From positions 1 to 51,070 of the forward strand of contig CATYZE010000018.1 of NCBI GenBank assembly GCA_958415525.1: a stretch of DNA of 51,070 bases, written 5' to 3'. The position numbers were made by a program, and so were the translations under genes. The DNA is from an uncultured Collinsella sp. Its GTDB lineage: Bacteria; Actinomycetota; Coriobacteriia; Coriobacteriales; Coriobacteriaceae. The notes under the pieces are model-generated. The model was not told where the DNA came from and did not search any database. It saw nothing but the letters and a program-made list of their open reading frames with translations. The first letter of the stretch is position 1. Each line of letters starts with the position of its first letter. Below are positions 39,773 through 47,622 of this stretch, one piece after another.

Positions 39773-40987
39773 CTAGCACTCCCGGCGCTTCCCTTGCGTG
39801 ACAAAGAACAGCGTTCCTACCAGCGCAATGATTGTCGAAGCTCCAAACAGCACCGTCTGAACGCCCAAGGCCTCCGCCAAAAACGGAGCGGCCAGCAACG
39901 GTAGCACGCCGGCACTCATCAGACCAAAACGTACAAAGCCCGTGATGCGGCCCAGGTATTTGATGTCCGCGCGCTCCTGAATCAGGATCATCTGGAGCGG
40001 CTCCAGGAAACCCCACGCCAAGCCGTTGATCGCCTGGCCGATAATCGCTACCCCCAGCATATCCGTGCCCACGTACACCATGGACCCAATGCCCACCGTC
40101 ATGAGCGACCCGAGCAACAGGCGCAGGTTGACATGGCGAGCCGAAAGCTTGGTCAGGGCGAAGGCACCCACCGAAGAGGTAAGGCCCACGACCGAGGACA
40201 GCCATCCCAGCCAGACGATATCTACATTGAGCACATCGCGATAGAACAGCGACTCCAGCGAATCGAACGCGCCAAACGCAAAGAAGCCCAAAAAGCCCGA
40301 GATAAAGATGAGACGCAGATCGTGGTTGCAAAACGTGAGCCGGGCACCCTCGACCATGCCTCCAAAGATGCCGCCCTTCTGCTTCTCCGCCTTTGGGGGA
40401 ACCACGCTCTCATGGCAGCCCAGAGAAAGCACCGCGGCCACGCCCATCATTGCCGCCATAAGCAGATAGACAGATTGCGTGGCAAAGCAGCTCACGATGG
40501 CACCGCCAAGAAGCGGCCCCGCGGTATAGGCGATGTTGCTGTAGAAGACCATCAGGCCGTTCACACGCGTGCGGCCCTCGGTGGTCGACTCAAGATAGCC
40601 CGGAAACGCATGCGTGCAGGTGTTGATAAAACCACCGGCAAGTCCCAAAACACATGCGGCAAACACCAGCCCGGGAACGGACAACGGCGCCAGGCCAATA
40701 CCGAGCGACAGCACCGCCGTGATCACGCATGTCACAAACGACGTGCGGCGCGGGCCAAAGCGGTCGATAACCGAGCCCGACACCATATTGCCCACCGAGG
40801 TCGTGAGGTTGCGCACGAGCGTGATGGCGGCGACCAAAAAGGCGGTGCCCGCCAAATCATACGTAGCAGCCCCGATAAGCCCCAAAAAGTACACCGCGTT
40901 GTTGGCGCACCACTGCAGGGACTCAATAAGAATCAGCCTGACTTCCGCCGGCGTCAGGCGCATTGCTTCGCGATCCTTCGCGAACAT
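39773..40987 (-). CDS. Major facilitator superfamily transporter
   Basis: The 404-residue protein has about twelve hydrophobic helices with SGSVIDRFGPRRTSF after helix 2 (the MFS loop motif), GLAGGFINTCTHAFPGYLES, and a cytoplasmic loop near VVPPKAEKQKGG. AAAGGAG lies five bases before the ATG at 40987. It follows the IIC-IID pair on the same strand, after a terminator. The substrate is unknown; export of a catabolic product or uptake of a sugar-amine are both possible. Confidence 0.85.
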   Translation of the reverse strand: MFAKDREAMRLTPAEVRLILIESLQWCANNAVYFLGLIGAATYDLAGTAFLVAAITLVRNLTTSVGNMVSGSVIDRFGPRRTSFVTCVITAVLSLGIGLAPLSVPGLVFAACVLGLAGGFINTCTHAFPGYLESTTEGRTRVNGLMVFYSNIAYTAGPLLGGAIVSCFATQSVYLLMAAMMGVAAVLSLGCHESVVPPKAEKQKGGIFGGMVEGARLTFCNHDLRLIFISGFLGFFAFGAFDSLESLFYRDVLNVDIVWLGWLSSVVGLTSSVGAFALTKLSARHVNLRLLLGSLMTVGIGSMVYVGTDMLGVAIIGQAINGLAWGFLEPLQMILIQERADIKYLGRITGFVRFGLMSAGVLPLLAAPFLAEALGVQTVLFGASTIIALVGTLFFVTQGKRREC

Positions 40988-41002
40988 ACGAACTCCTTTA
41001 TA

Positions 41003-41042
41003 CAAAAAGGGATGGAGGGCGCAGGCCTGCTCCATCCCTTTG
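41003..41042 (-). terminator. Terminator after the middle IIC-IID pair
   Basis: AAAGGGATGGAG and CTCCATCCCTTT (41006-41017, 41030-41041) pair perfectly. On the minus strand TTTTTG follows. It lies 29 bases after the IID stop and 16 bases before the MFS start codon, so the MFS gene depends on read-through or a hidden promoter. Confidence 0.82.
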
Positions 41043-41070
41043 CAAGGTCGATAAAACGTTGCTGCAGGCT

Positions 41071-41904
41071 TTACGCCAGCACGCCGAAGAACGCGCCGAC
41101 GATGCCCACGACCATGGTGGCCACGATCAGCACCATGGGGTTGATCTTCTTGGACAGCAGCCAGTAGTAGAGCCAGAAGGCGATCATGCCGAGCATGCCG
41201 GGCATGATGCCGTCCAGGATGTCCTGGAGGGTCTGGGCGTCGTCGCCCGAGCCGATGGCCACCGGGATGCTGGCCCAGAACATGTCCTTGCACATGGCGC
41301 CCACGACCATGACGCCCACGATGCCCACGCAGGTCATGACCTTCTGCATGAGGCCGGTCCTCTGGGCCTCGTCCAGGAAGCCCACGCCCAGCTCGTAGCC
41401 CTTGACGGCGCCCCAGACGCGCAGCGCGAAGCCGGGGACGTTGTAGATGAGCAGGAAGGCGATGGGGCCGAAGGGGTTGCCGGCCTGGCACAGGCTGATG
41501 CCCACCGCGGCGGCGACCACGCGAAGGGTCGACAGGAAGATGGAGTCGCCGATGCCCGACAGCGGGCCCATGAGGGCGGCCTTGACGTCGTTGACGCTCT
41601 CCGGCTCGATCTCGCCGCGGGCGACCTTCTCCTCCATGGCCATCGCGATGCCGCCGACGAACGGGGCGAACTGGACGGTGATGTTGAAGAACGCGCAGTG
41701 GCGGTGCAGGGCCTCGGCGTAGTCGTCGGGGCGGCCGGCGTAGATCTTCTTGAGCATGTTGGCGACCATCAGGCAGAAGGCGATGTTCATCTGCTTGTAG
41801 TAGGTCCAGGAGAACTCCATGCCCAGGGAGCCGACGTTGACGGCGCTCCTGACCAGGTCGGAGCGCGTGATCTTGTTCTCGGGACTAGAAGTCATCGTCC
41901 TCAT
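41071..41904 (-). CDS. PTS mannose-family IID subunit, middle copy
   Basis: The 277-residue IID protein has AALMGPLSGIGDSIFLSTLRVVAAAVG, GVGFLDEAQRTGLMQKVMTCVG and a hydrophobic C-terminus. Its translation is identical to that of 43852-44685 and no base difference was seen between the genes. It overlaps the IIC gene by 20 bases; the ATG at 41895 has a slightly better placed ribosome site and is a possible alternative start. With its IIC it forms a permease pair that lacks local IIA and IIB. Confidence 0.92.
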   Translation of the reverse strand: MRTMTSSPENKITRSDLVRSAVNVGSLGMEFSWTYYKQMNIAFCLMVANMLKKIYAGRPDDYAEALHRHCAFFNITVQFAPFVGGIAMAMEEKVARGEIEPESVNDVKAALMGPLSGIGDSIFLSTLRVVAAAVGISLCQAGNPFGPIAFLLIYNVPGFALRVWGAVKGYELGVGFLDEAQRTGLMQKVMTCVGIVGVMVVGAMCKDMFWASIPVAIGSGDDAQTLQDILDGIMPGMLGMIAFWLYYWLLSKKINPMVLIVATMVVGIVGAFFGVLA

Positions 41905-42124
41905 CCCCTTCCGCGGAGAGCTGGGGCTGGGCTCCGCCGAGTCCCAGCAGGTCGAACTTGTCGATGCCGATGATGATGGCGATCAGGGCGACACCGAGGA
42001 CGGGCACGTTGGCGTAGGAGCACAGCAGGAAGCCCAGGAAGTAGAAGGGCACGAGCTGCTTGGTGAGCACCAGGCGGCCGAGCATGGCGAAGCCCATGGC
42101 CGGCAGGATGTTGGCCGCGACGCC
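41071..42124. repeat. Duplicated 1,054-bp IID/IIC segment, copy 1
   Basis: The stretch from the IID stop codon into the 3' third of IIC equals 43852-44905, with a constant offset of 2,781 bases. The base before (T at 41070, C at 43851) and those after 42124 differ. IIC then diverges in its middle and is close again near its start, so the identity is patchy, as expected from recent gene conversion. Confidence 0.85.
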
Positions 42125-42658
42125 GCAACCATCAATGATGAAGGGCGGGATGAAGTCGAGCAGGCCCTGGATGGCATCGGAGCCCAGATAGAAGGCACCG
42201 GCGCACAGCAGGAAATACTCTACGCAGCCCCAAAGACCGATGCCCCAGTGCACCGCATAGATGCCTTTGAGGTTGCCCTTGAGGGCATACTTGTCCGCCA
42301 TATCGACGAACACCGGGAAAACCGCATTCGTAAGATTGCCGATCGTCAGCGAAAGCACCGCGATGGGCATGGCGAGCGCGATGGCCGTCTCTGTACCTTG
42401 GCCGAGCTGAATCGCGAAGGCGCAGGCAAGTACACCGCCAACTGTCTCGTTAGGCGGAACGTAGGCGCCGATGGAGATCGAGCCCATGAACAGCAGCTCC
42501 AGGCTTGCGCCCACGGCAAGACCGGTCTGCAGATCCCCCAGCACCAGGCCCACGAGCGGGCACAGGACGAGGGGGCGGAACGCGTAGAGGGTGCCGAGCT
42601 GGTAGTCGAGGCAGCCAAAGGCTCCGACTAAGCCGACGAGGATTGCTTGGGTAAGCAT
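41885..42658 (-). CDS. PTS mannose-family IIC subunit, middle copy
   Basis: The 257-residue membrane protein has FRPLVLCPLVGLVLGDLQTG, SLELLFMGSISIGAYVPP and LPAMGFAMLGRLVLTKQLVPFYFLGFLLCSY. The last 80 residues equal those of set B IIC (44666), while residues about 95-175 differ, which would place variation in the central helices. GGGAGGAAC precedes the ATG at 42658. It is the first gene after the operator pair at 42795-42836. Confidence 0.92.
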   Translation of the reverse strand: MLTQAILVGLVGAFGCLDYQLGTLYAFRPLVLCPLVGLVLGDLQTGLAVGASLELLFMGSISIGAYVPPNETVGGVLACAFAIQLGQGTETAIALAMPIAVLSLTIGNLTNAVFPVFVDMADKYALKGNLKGIYAVHWGIGLWGCVEYFLLCAGAFYLGSDAIQGLLDFIPPFIIDGCGVAANILPAMGFAMLGRLVLTKQLVPFYFLGFLLCSYANVPVLGVALIAIIIGIDKFDLLGLGGAQPQLSAEGDEDDDF

Positions 42659-42794
42659 AGTTCCTCCCAATAAGGATTTCCGAGCCGTCGTCGATCCCGC
42701 CGCGCGCGCATCTGATATCAATCCGGGAGCTCGACCACACGGTTCGAAGCGTACCTGGTGTGCTGCTAACACCCATGCCAGGTACAAATGATTT

Positions 42795-42836
42795 GATACC
42801 AATTATAGGTATGCAGGTTCAAACGATTTAATACCA
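42795..42836 (-). promoter_or_regulatory. Promoter with paired GATACCA-type sites upstream of the middle IIC
   Basis: GATACCA (42795-42801) and AATACCA (42830-42836) are 35 bp apart. On the minus strand TATAAT (CCTATAATTGGTATC) directly precedes the first, exactly as at 39653. The -35 region is weak and overlaps the second site. It probably drives IIC-IID and perhaps the MFS gene. Confidence 0.65.
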
Positions 42837-42882
42837 CTCGCTCAGCGGGGTGTTTTTCTCCGTAAACGGCGGCTATTGGCCC

Positions 42883-43773
42883 TCAGGCGCAATCCCTGTT
42901 GCGACGATGAACGAGCGCAACGAGAAAACCGTCGCCAAAGGCATCGGAAACCAGGTTGGCAACGATGACCGAGACGATGATCACCGCGCCCAAAAGCTCA
43001 TTCCAACTAAAGACCTCGCCAAACAAAAGTGCCGACCAGCAGGGCGCGAGCACCACTTCGCTCATGCAGACCAAGTTGGCCGCAAACGCATTGGTGCGCG
43101 CGATCCCCTTAGCATACAAAACGCTCGCCAAGCCACTGCAAAACAGACCGTGAACCACCATAAGGCCCCACTCAAAGGGCTTGACCGCACCAAGGCTGCC
43201 CGCGAAATAGAAAATCGGCAGCATCGAGATCACGCACGATATAAGCGACGACACCATCGGCGAAGCATCGGGGCGCGCATTCAAGAAGAAGCACAGCCCG
43301 AAGGTGGCGCCCGAAATGACCGCAAGCAAGTTACCGAGCATGCCCTGGGCACTCAAATCGCCCAAAAAGAAGAGCCCCATGCCCGCAAAGGCAGCCACCA
43401 CGGAGAGGATCTTTGCCGTCGAAGGAAACGTGCGCGATGCAAGCGACTGGTACACAATGACAAAGATCATCGAGGTGTACTGCAAGACAATCGCGTTGCC
43501 GACCGATGTGAGCTGGTTGGCGAAGTTAAACGTGGTGCCCGTCACAAAATTGCAGACGGCGACGAGAACTATCAGGCGGCTGATGCGCAGCTTTGGCTTG
43601 CCCACGAGCAAGATGAAGAGCGCCATAAATATCGACGTGACGGCGCCGATCAAAAGGGCCGATTGCGAGTTAGCGTGAACGAGGATGCCGATAAAGCTCC
43701 ACAGGAGCGCCGTGCCAAATAGATACATCGCACCGCTCACGCCATTGTCAGGTGGATTGTCGGATCGATTCAC
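42883..43773 (-). CDS. EamA/DMT-family transporter
   Basis: The 296-residue protein has ten hydrophobic helices in two EamA repeats: GTALLWSFIGILVHAN at the start of repeat 1 and ISGATFGLCFFLNA at the start of repeat 2, ending SDAFGDGFLVALVHRR. Such proteins usually export amino acids or metabolites. The start is GTG at 43773 with GGAGGT five to six bases before. It lies 78 bases beyond the IID stop of set B, after a terminator. Export of the amine freed by deglycation is a plausible but unproved role. Confidence 0.85.
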   Translation of the reverse strand: MNRSDNPPDNGVSGAMYLFGTALLWSFIGILVHANSQSALLIGAVTSIFMALFILLVGKPKLRISRLIVLVAVCNFVTGTTFNFANQLTSVGNAIVLQYTSMIFVIVYQSLASRTFPSTAKILSVVAAFAGMGLFFLGDLSAQGMLGNLLAVISGATFGLCFFLNARPDASPMVSSLISCVISMLPIFYFAGSLGAVKPFEWGLMVVHGLFCSGLASVLYAKGIARTNAFAANLVCMSEVVLAPCWSALLFGEVFSWNELLGAVIIVSVIVANLVSDAFGDGFLVALVHRRNRDCA

Positions 43774-43791
43774 GAAGCACCTCCACGTAAT

Positions 43792-43822
43792 AAAAAACGG
43801 CGACCGCAGCGGGTCGCCGTTT
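43792..43822 (-). terminator. Terminator after PTS set B
   Basis: AAACGGCGACC (43795-43805) and GGTCGCCGTTT (43812-43822) form a strong stem. On the minus strand it is followed by TTTTTTATTACG. It separates set B IID from the EamA gene and could work on both strands. Confidence 0.88.
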
Positions 43823-43851
43823 CCCTTGGGGGCAGATAGATATGGCCGAGC

Positions 43852-44685
43852 TTACGCCAGCACGCCGAAGAACGCGCCGACGATGCCCACGACCATGGTG
43901 GCCACGATCAGCACCATGGGGTTGATCTTCTTGGACAGCAGCCAGTAGTAGAGCCAGAAGGCGATCATGCCGAGCATGCCGGGCATGATGCCGTCCAGGA
44001 TGTCCTGGAGGGTCTGGGCGTCGTCGCCCGAGCCGATGGCCACCGGGATGCTGGCCCAGAACATGTCCTTGCACATGGCGCCCACGACCATGACGCCCAC
44101 GATGCCCACGCAGGTCATGACCTTCTGCATGAGGCCGGTCCTCTGGGCCTCGTCCAGGAAGCCCACGCCCAGCTCGTAGCCCTTGACGGCGCCCCAGACG
44201 CGCAGCGCGAAGCCGGGGACGTTGTAGATGAGCAGGAAGGCGATGGGGCCGAAGGGGTTGCCGGCCTGGCACAGGCTGATGCCCACCGCGGCGGCGACCA
44301 CGCGAAGGGTCGACAGGAAGATGGAGTCGCCGATGCCCGACAGCGGGCCCATGAGGGCGGCCTTGACGTCGTTGACGCTCTCCGGCTCGATCTCGCCGCG
44401 GGCGACCTTCTCCTCCATGGCCATCGCGATGCCGCCGACGAACGGGGCGAACTGGACGGTGATGTTGAAGAACGCGCAGTGGCGGTGCAGGGCCTCGGCG
44501 TAGTCGTCGGGGCGGCCGGCGTAGATCTTCTTGAGCATGTTGGCGACCATCAGGCAGAAGGCGATGTTCATCTGCTTGTAGTAGGTCCAGGAGAACTCCA
44601 TGCCCAGGGAGCCGACGTTGACGGCGCTCCTGACCAGGTCGGAGCGCGTGATCTTGTTCTCGGGACTAGAAGTCATCGTCCTCAT
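43852..44685 (-). CDS. PTS mannose-family IID subunit, set B
   Basis: The translation is identical over all 277 residues to the middle copy at 41071. It overlaps the set B IIC gene by 20 bases in the same manner. It closes the set B operon, 30 bases before a terminator. Confidence 0.92.
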   Translation of the reverse strand: MRTMTSSPENKITRSDLVRSAVNVGSLGMEFSWTYYKQMNIAFCLMVANMLKKIYAGRPDDYAEALHRHCAFFNITVQFAPFVGGIAMAMEEKVARGEIEPESVNDVKAALMGPLSGIGDSIFLSTLRVVAAAVGISLCQAGNPFGPIAFLLIYNVPGFALRVWGAVKGYELGVGFLDEAQRTGLMQKVMTCVGIVGVMVVGAMCKDMFWASIPVAIGSGDDAQTLQDILDGIMPGMLGMIAFWLYYWLLSKKINPMVLIVATMVVGIVGAFFGVLA

Positions 44686-44905
44686 CCCCTTCCGCGGAGA
44701 GCTGGGGCTGGGCTCCGCCGAGTCCCAGCAGGTCGAACTTGTCGATGCCGATGATGATGGCGATCAGGGCGACACCGAGGACGGGCACGTTGGCGTAGGA
44801 GCACAGCAGGAAGCCCAGGAAGTAGAAGGGCACGAGCTGCTTGGTGAGCACCAGGCGGCCGAGCATGGCGAAGCCCATGGCCGGCAGGATGTTGGCCGCG
44901 ACGCC
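43852..44905. repeat. Duplicated 1,054-bp IID/IIC segment, copy 2
   Basis: This is the partner of 41071-42124, with the same length and no internal indel. It starts at the IID stop codon and ends within IIC. Because the copies are only 1.7 kb apart in direct orientation, recombination between them would delete the EamA gene and join the two PTS loci. Confidence 0.85.
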
Positions 44906-45439
44906 AAAGCCGTCAAGGACGAACTCAGGGATGAAGTCGAGCATGCCCTGGATCGCGTCAGCGCCCAGGTAGAACGACAGCGAGCACAGCAGGAACGCCA
45001 TGAGGACGCCTGTGGAGCCAATCAGGAAGTGCATGGCATAGACGCCCTTGAGGTTGCCCTGGCCGGAGAAGACATCTGCGCGGTCAACCAGAATCGGCAG
45101 GGCCGCGTTCAGGATGTTCTTGATGGCAAGGCACAGCGTTGCAATGGGCATGGCGAGTGCGATGGCAGCCTCGGTGCTCTGGCCCAGCTGGATAGCGAAG
45201 GCGCAAGCGAGCACGCCGCCGATGGTCTCATCGGGTGGCACGTAGGCGCCGATGGAAATCGAACCCATGAACAGCAGCTCAAGGCTCGCGCCAATCGCGA
45301 GACCGGACTGCAGGTCCCCCAGCACCAGGCCCACGAGCGGGCACAGGACGATGGGGCGGAACGCATAGAGCGTACCGAGCTGGTAGTCGAACTTACCAAA
45401 TGCGGCGATAAGTCCGATGAGGATTGCTTGGGTAAGCAT
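44666..45439 (-). CDS. PTS mannose-family IIC subunit, set B
   Basis: The 257-residue membrane protein is like the middle IIC in its first 75 and last 80 residues, but differs in the centre (LAIKNILNAALPILVDRADVFSGQGNLKG region). It has the same FRPIVLCPLVGLVLGDLQSG and SISIGAYVPPDET motifs. GGGGGATGT precedes the ATG. It lies 58 bases after the IIB stop. Confidence 0.92.
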   Translation of the reverse strand: MLTQAILIGLIAAFGKFDYQLGTLYAFRPIVLCPLVGLVLGDLQSGLAIGASLELLFMGSISIGAYVPPDETIGGVLACAFAIQLGQSTEAAIALAMPIATLCLAIKNILNAALPILVDRADVFSGQGNLKGVYAMHFLIGSTGVLMAFLLCSLSFYLGADAIQGMLDFIPEFVLDGFGVAANILPAMGFAMLGRLVLTKQLVPFYFLGFLLCSYANVPVLGVALIAIIIGIDKFDLLGLGGAQPQLSAEGDEDDDF

Positions 45440-45497
45440 ACATCCCCCTTTCCATATAGGACACTACGAAGAGACGAGGCTCTTCGAAATTAACCGC

Positions 45498-45980
45498 CTA
45501 GAGCACGCTGGCGCAGTCAACCTTGGGGTCATCGGCCAGAGGACGAATCTCGACCTCGACGCCACGGTCCAGCATCTCGCGCACATCGGCTTCCTCGGCC
45601 GCGGTCAGGAAGATCTGGCGAGAGACCTGACGCGCGTCGGGGCGCTTCTCGTCCTTGGGCTTGGTGTTGCCCAGGTTAATCGATTTAATCTGCGGGCAGC
45701 CGTCAACGAGCTGCTTTGCCTCGGCGATGGTGGCGACGCAGATGATCATCTTGTACTTGTCGGTCACGCCCGAGTTAATAGCCTCGATGGCATTCGCCAT
45801 GTCCTTGATGACGAGCTTGCAACCGGCAGGCTTACCCATCTTGAGCGTGGTCTTCCACACCGGGTCGTTGGCGACCTTGTCGCCCACGCAGAAGATGCAG
45901 TTGGAGCCGAGGCCCTGGACCCAAGAGACTGCGACCTGGCCATGAAGCAGACGATGGTCGACGCGAAGTAGCTGAATCAT
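45498..45980 (-). CDS. PTS mannose-family IIB subunit, set B
   Basis: The 160-residue phosphocarrier starts MIQLLRVDHRLLHGQVAVSW with His13 as phospho-acceptor; it has IKSINLGNTKPKDEKRPDARQVSRQ, with an inserted KDEKRP piece that set A lacks. The ATG at 45980 follows GGGGGG; a five-codon longer frame at 45995 overlaps that site. Confidence 0.93.
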   Translation of the reverse strand: MIQLLRVDHRLLHGQVAVSWVQGLGSNCIFCVGDKVANDPVWKTTLKMGKPAGCKLVIKDMANAIEAINSGVTDKYKMIICVATIAEAKQLVDGCPQIKSINLGNTKPKDEKRPDARQVSRQIFLTAAEEADVREMLDRGVEVEIRPLADDPKVDCASVL

Positions 45981-46037
45981 AATGTGACCCCCCAAAGGTC
46001 TTGTGCCGTCTTACGGCGTGTCAGTAGGTGCTGCGGA

Positions 46038-46457
46038 TTAGAACTCTTCTTCCTCGTCGTCATCGACCAACAGGTCATTGACGAACTTCACGCGCGTATC
46101 GTCCGCAGCGACGATGGCGCGAATCGTCTCCTCAACCGGCGCCGACTCATCGGAGAACAGCAGCTGGATGAGCAGCGGAAGGTTCATGTTGGTGACAAGG
46201 TAGGTGCGGGGACGCGTCTGGACGATCTTGGTGAACTCGTTGTTCACACTGCCGCCAAAAAGGTCGGTGCAGACGACGACATCATCGTCGGCAGACATGC
46301 CTGCCAGCAGCTTTTGGGCTTCCTCGGCCACGTCCATGCGATCGTCGACGAACATCGAAAGGTCGTGGACGTTGTCGCGAGCGCCCGAGAGCAGCTCAAT
46401 GCTCTCCTTGATGCCGGTAGCGAAGTGTGCATGGCTGGCAATGATGTACTGTCTCAT
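46038..46457 (-). CDS. PTS mannose-family IIA subunit, set B
   Basis: The 139-residue protein starts MRQYIIASHAHFATGIKES with His9 as phospho-acceptor and has VCTDLFGGSVNNEF and VTNMNLPLLIQLL. It closely resembles set A IIA, and ends in an acidic DDDEEEEF tail. GGAAGGA precedes the ATG. It is 42 bases after deglycase B with no strong terminator between, unlike set A. Confidence 0.93.
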   Translation of the reverse strand: MRQYIIASHAHFATGIKESIELLSGARDNVHDLSMFVDDRMDVAEEAQKLLAGMSADDDVVVCTDLFGGSVNNEFTKIVQTRPRTYLVTNMNLPLLIQLLFSDESAPVEETIRAIVAADDTRVKFVNDLLVDDDEEEEF

Positions 46458-46499
46458 TCTGCGAATCCTTCCGTGACTGACGCGTCCCCGCGCTTGGCT

Positions 46500-47561
46500 T
46501 TAGTAGTCGAACTGGTGATAGTAGCGACGATACTTGAGGTTGTGCTTGGTGACCGTCTCGTAGTAGCGAGCCAGGCGGTCAGTCACGAGCACCGTCAGGA
46601 TCCACGGGGAAACGATGACGCGGAAATCGTCGTCAAGGCCCGGGATGGCGAACTCGGCTGTGTCGATGATGTTGATGTCGGTGTCGCCGGTCACGCCACG
46701 GGTCAGGAATGCACGAGCACGCTCGTCGAGCTTGCGGCACTCGTCCTCGCCCATGAACAGGAACACGGGCACGCCCGGCTCCACGAGCTCAAGGGTGCCG
46801 TGGAAGAAGTCGGCAGAGGTGATGTAGCGGGTGCGCTTCCACTGCATCTCCTCCAGGATGCACATCGAGAAGAGGATCGTCTCGCCCCAGAGGGCACCGG
46901 AGCCGATGAACATGGTGTAGGGCGCGAGGGCGTACTTCTTGGCGAGCTCCTCGGCGCGCGGCTCGAAGCGCTTGCGGATATCGAGCATATCCTTCCAGAT
47001 GTCCTTGGTCTGCTCGATGAACAGATCGAACTTGGGGAAGCAACCGCGACGGTTGAGGAGGCGCAGGCCGAAGCAGTCGGCGAGGTAGTAGCCCTTCTCG
47101 CAGCCACCGGAGCCATGGTCAGAAGCCATAGCGACGCAGTTCTCGGCGCCGACAGCCTGGCCGATGGGGCCCTCGGGCTTGGTCATGGCGTAGACGCGCA
47201 CGCCCATGTCCTTCATCTTCTTGACGGCCTCGAGCACCTCGGGGGTGGTGCCGGACTCGGAGGCGGTGAGCACGACGGACTTGTCGGTCATGCGCTTGTG
47301 GCCGGAGACGTTCCACTCGGCGGCGTGGATCAGGTAGACCTCGAGGTCGCGGTCGCCGAACTTGTTCATGAGATACTCGAGCTGCATGAGCTCATCCCAG
47401 GTGCCGCCAACACCCATCAGGAACACGGCGTCGTAGCCCTCGTCGGCGACCTTGTCGGCGAGCGCGGTCATCTTCTTGCCGGTCTCGTAGAGCGCCTTGC
47501 CGTCCTCGAGGTAGCCCTCCTGGTCGAAATTCATGATCTCGATCTTCTCGGTTTCCTTCAT
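46500..47561 (-). CDS. FrlB-like SIS deglycase, copy B
   Basis: The 353-residue protein is colinear with copy A (38541) and about 94 percent identical by eye. It keeps Glu238 and His254, the SESGTTPEV phosphosugar loop and the RRYYHQFDY end. Between about 38861-39240 and 46820-47199 I saw no base difference, while the ends differ, which again suggests gene conversion. AAAGGAG lies six bases before the ATG. It is followed by the set B PTS genes and preceded by the third SIS gene, an order like gfrE/gfrF plus PTS genes in Salmonella. Confidence 0.82.
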   Translation of the reverse strand: MKETEKIEIMNFDQEGYLEDGKALYETGKKMTALADKVADEGYDAVFLMGVGGTWDELMQLEYLMNKFGDRDLEVYLIHAAEWNVSGHKRMTDKSVVLTASESGTTPEVLEAVKKMKDMGVRVYAMTKPEGPIGQAVGAENCVAMASDHGSGGCEKGYYLADCFGLRLLNRRGCFPKFDLFIEQTKDIWKDMLDIRKRFEPRAEELAKKYALAPYTMFIGSGALWGETILFSMCILEEMQWKRTRYITSADFFHGTLELVEPGVPVFLFMGEDECRKLDERARAFLTRGVTGDTDINIIDTAEFAIPGLDDDFRVIVSPWILTVLVTDRLARYYETVTKHNLKYRRYYHQFDY

Positions 47562-47622
47562 TTGCTTCTCCTTTCTGGGGATGCCTTAACAATCCCCTAT
47601 GCCAACGAGCGACAACGCCCGC

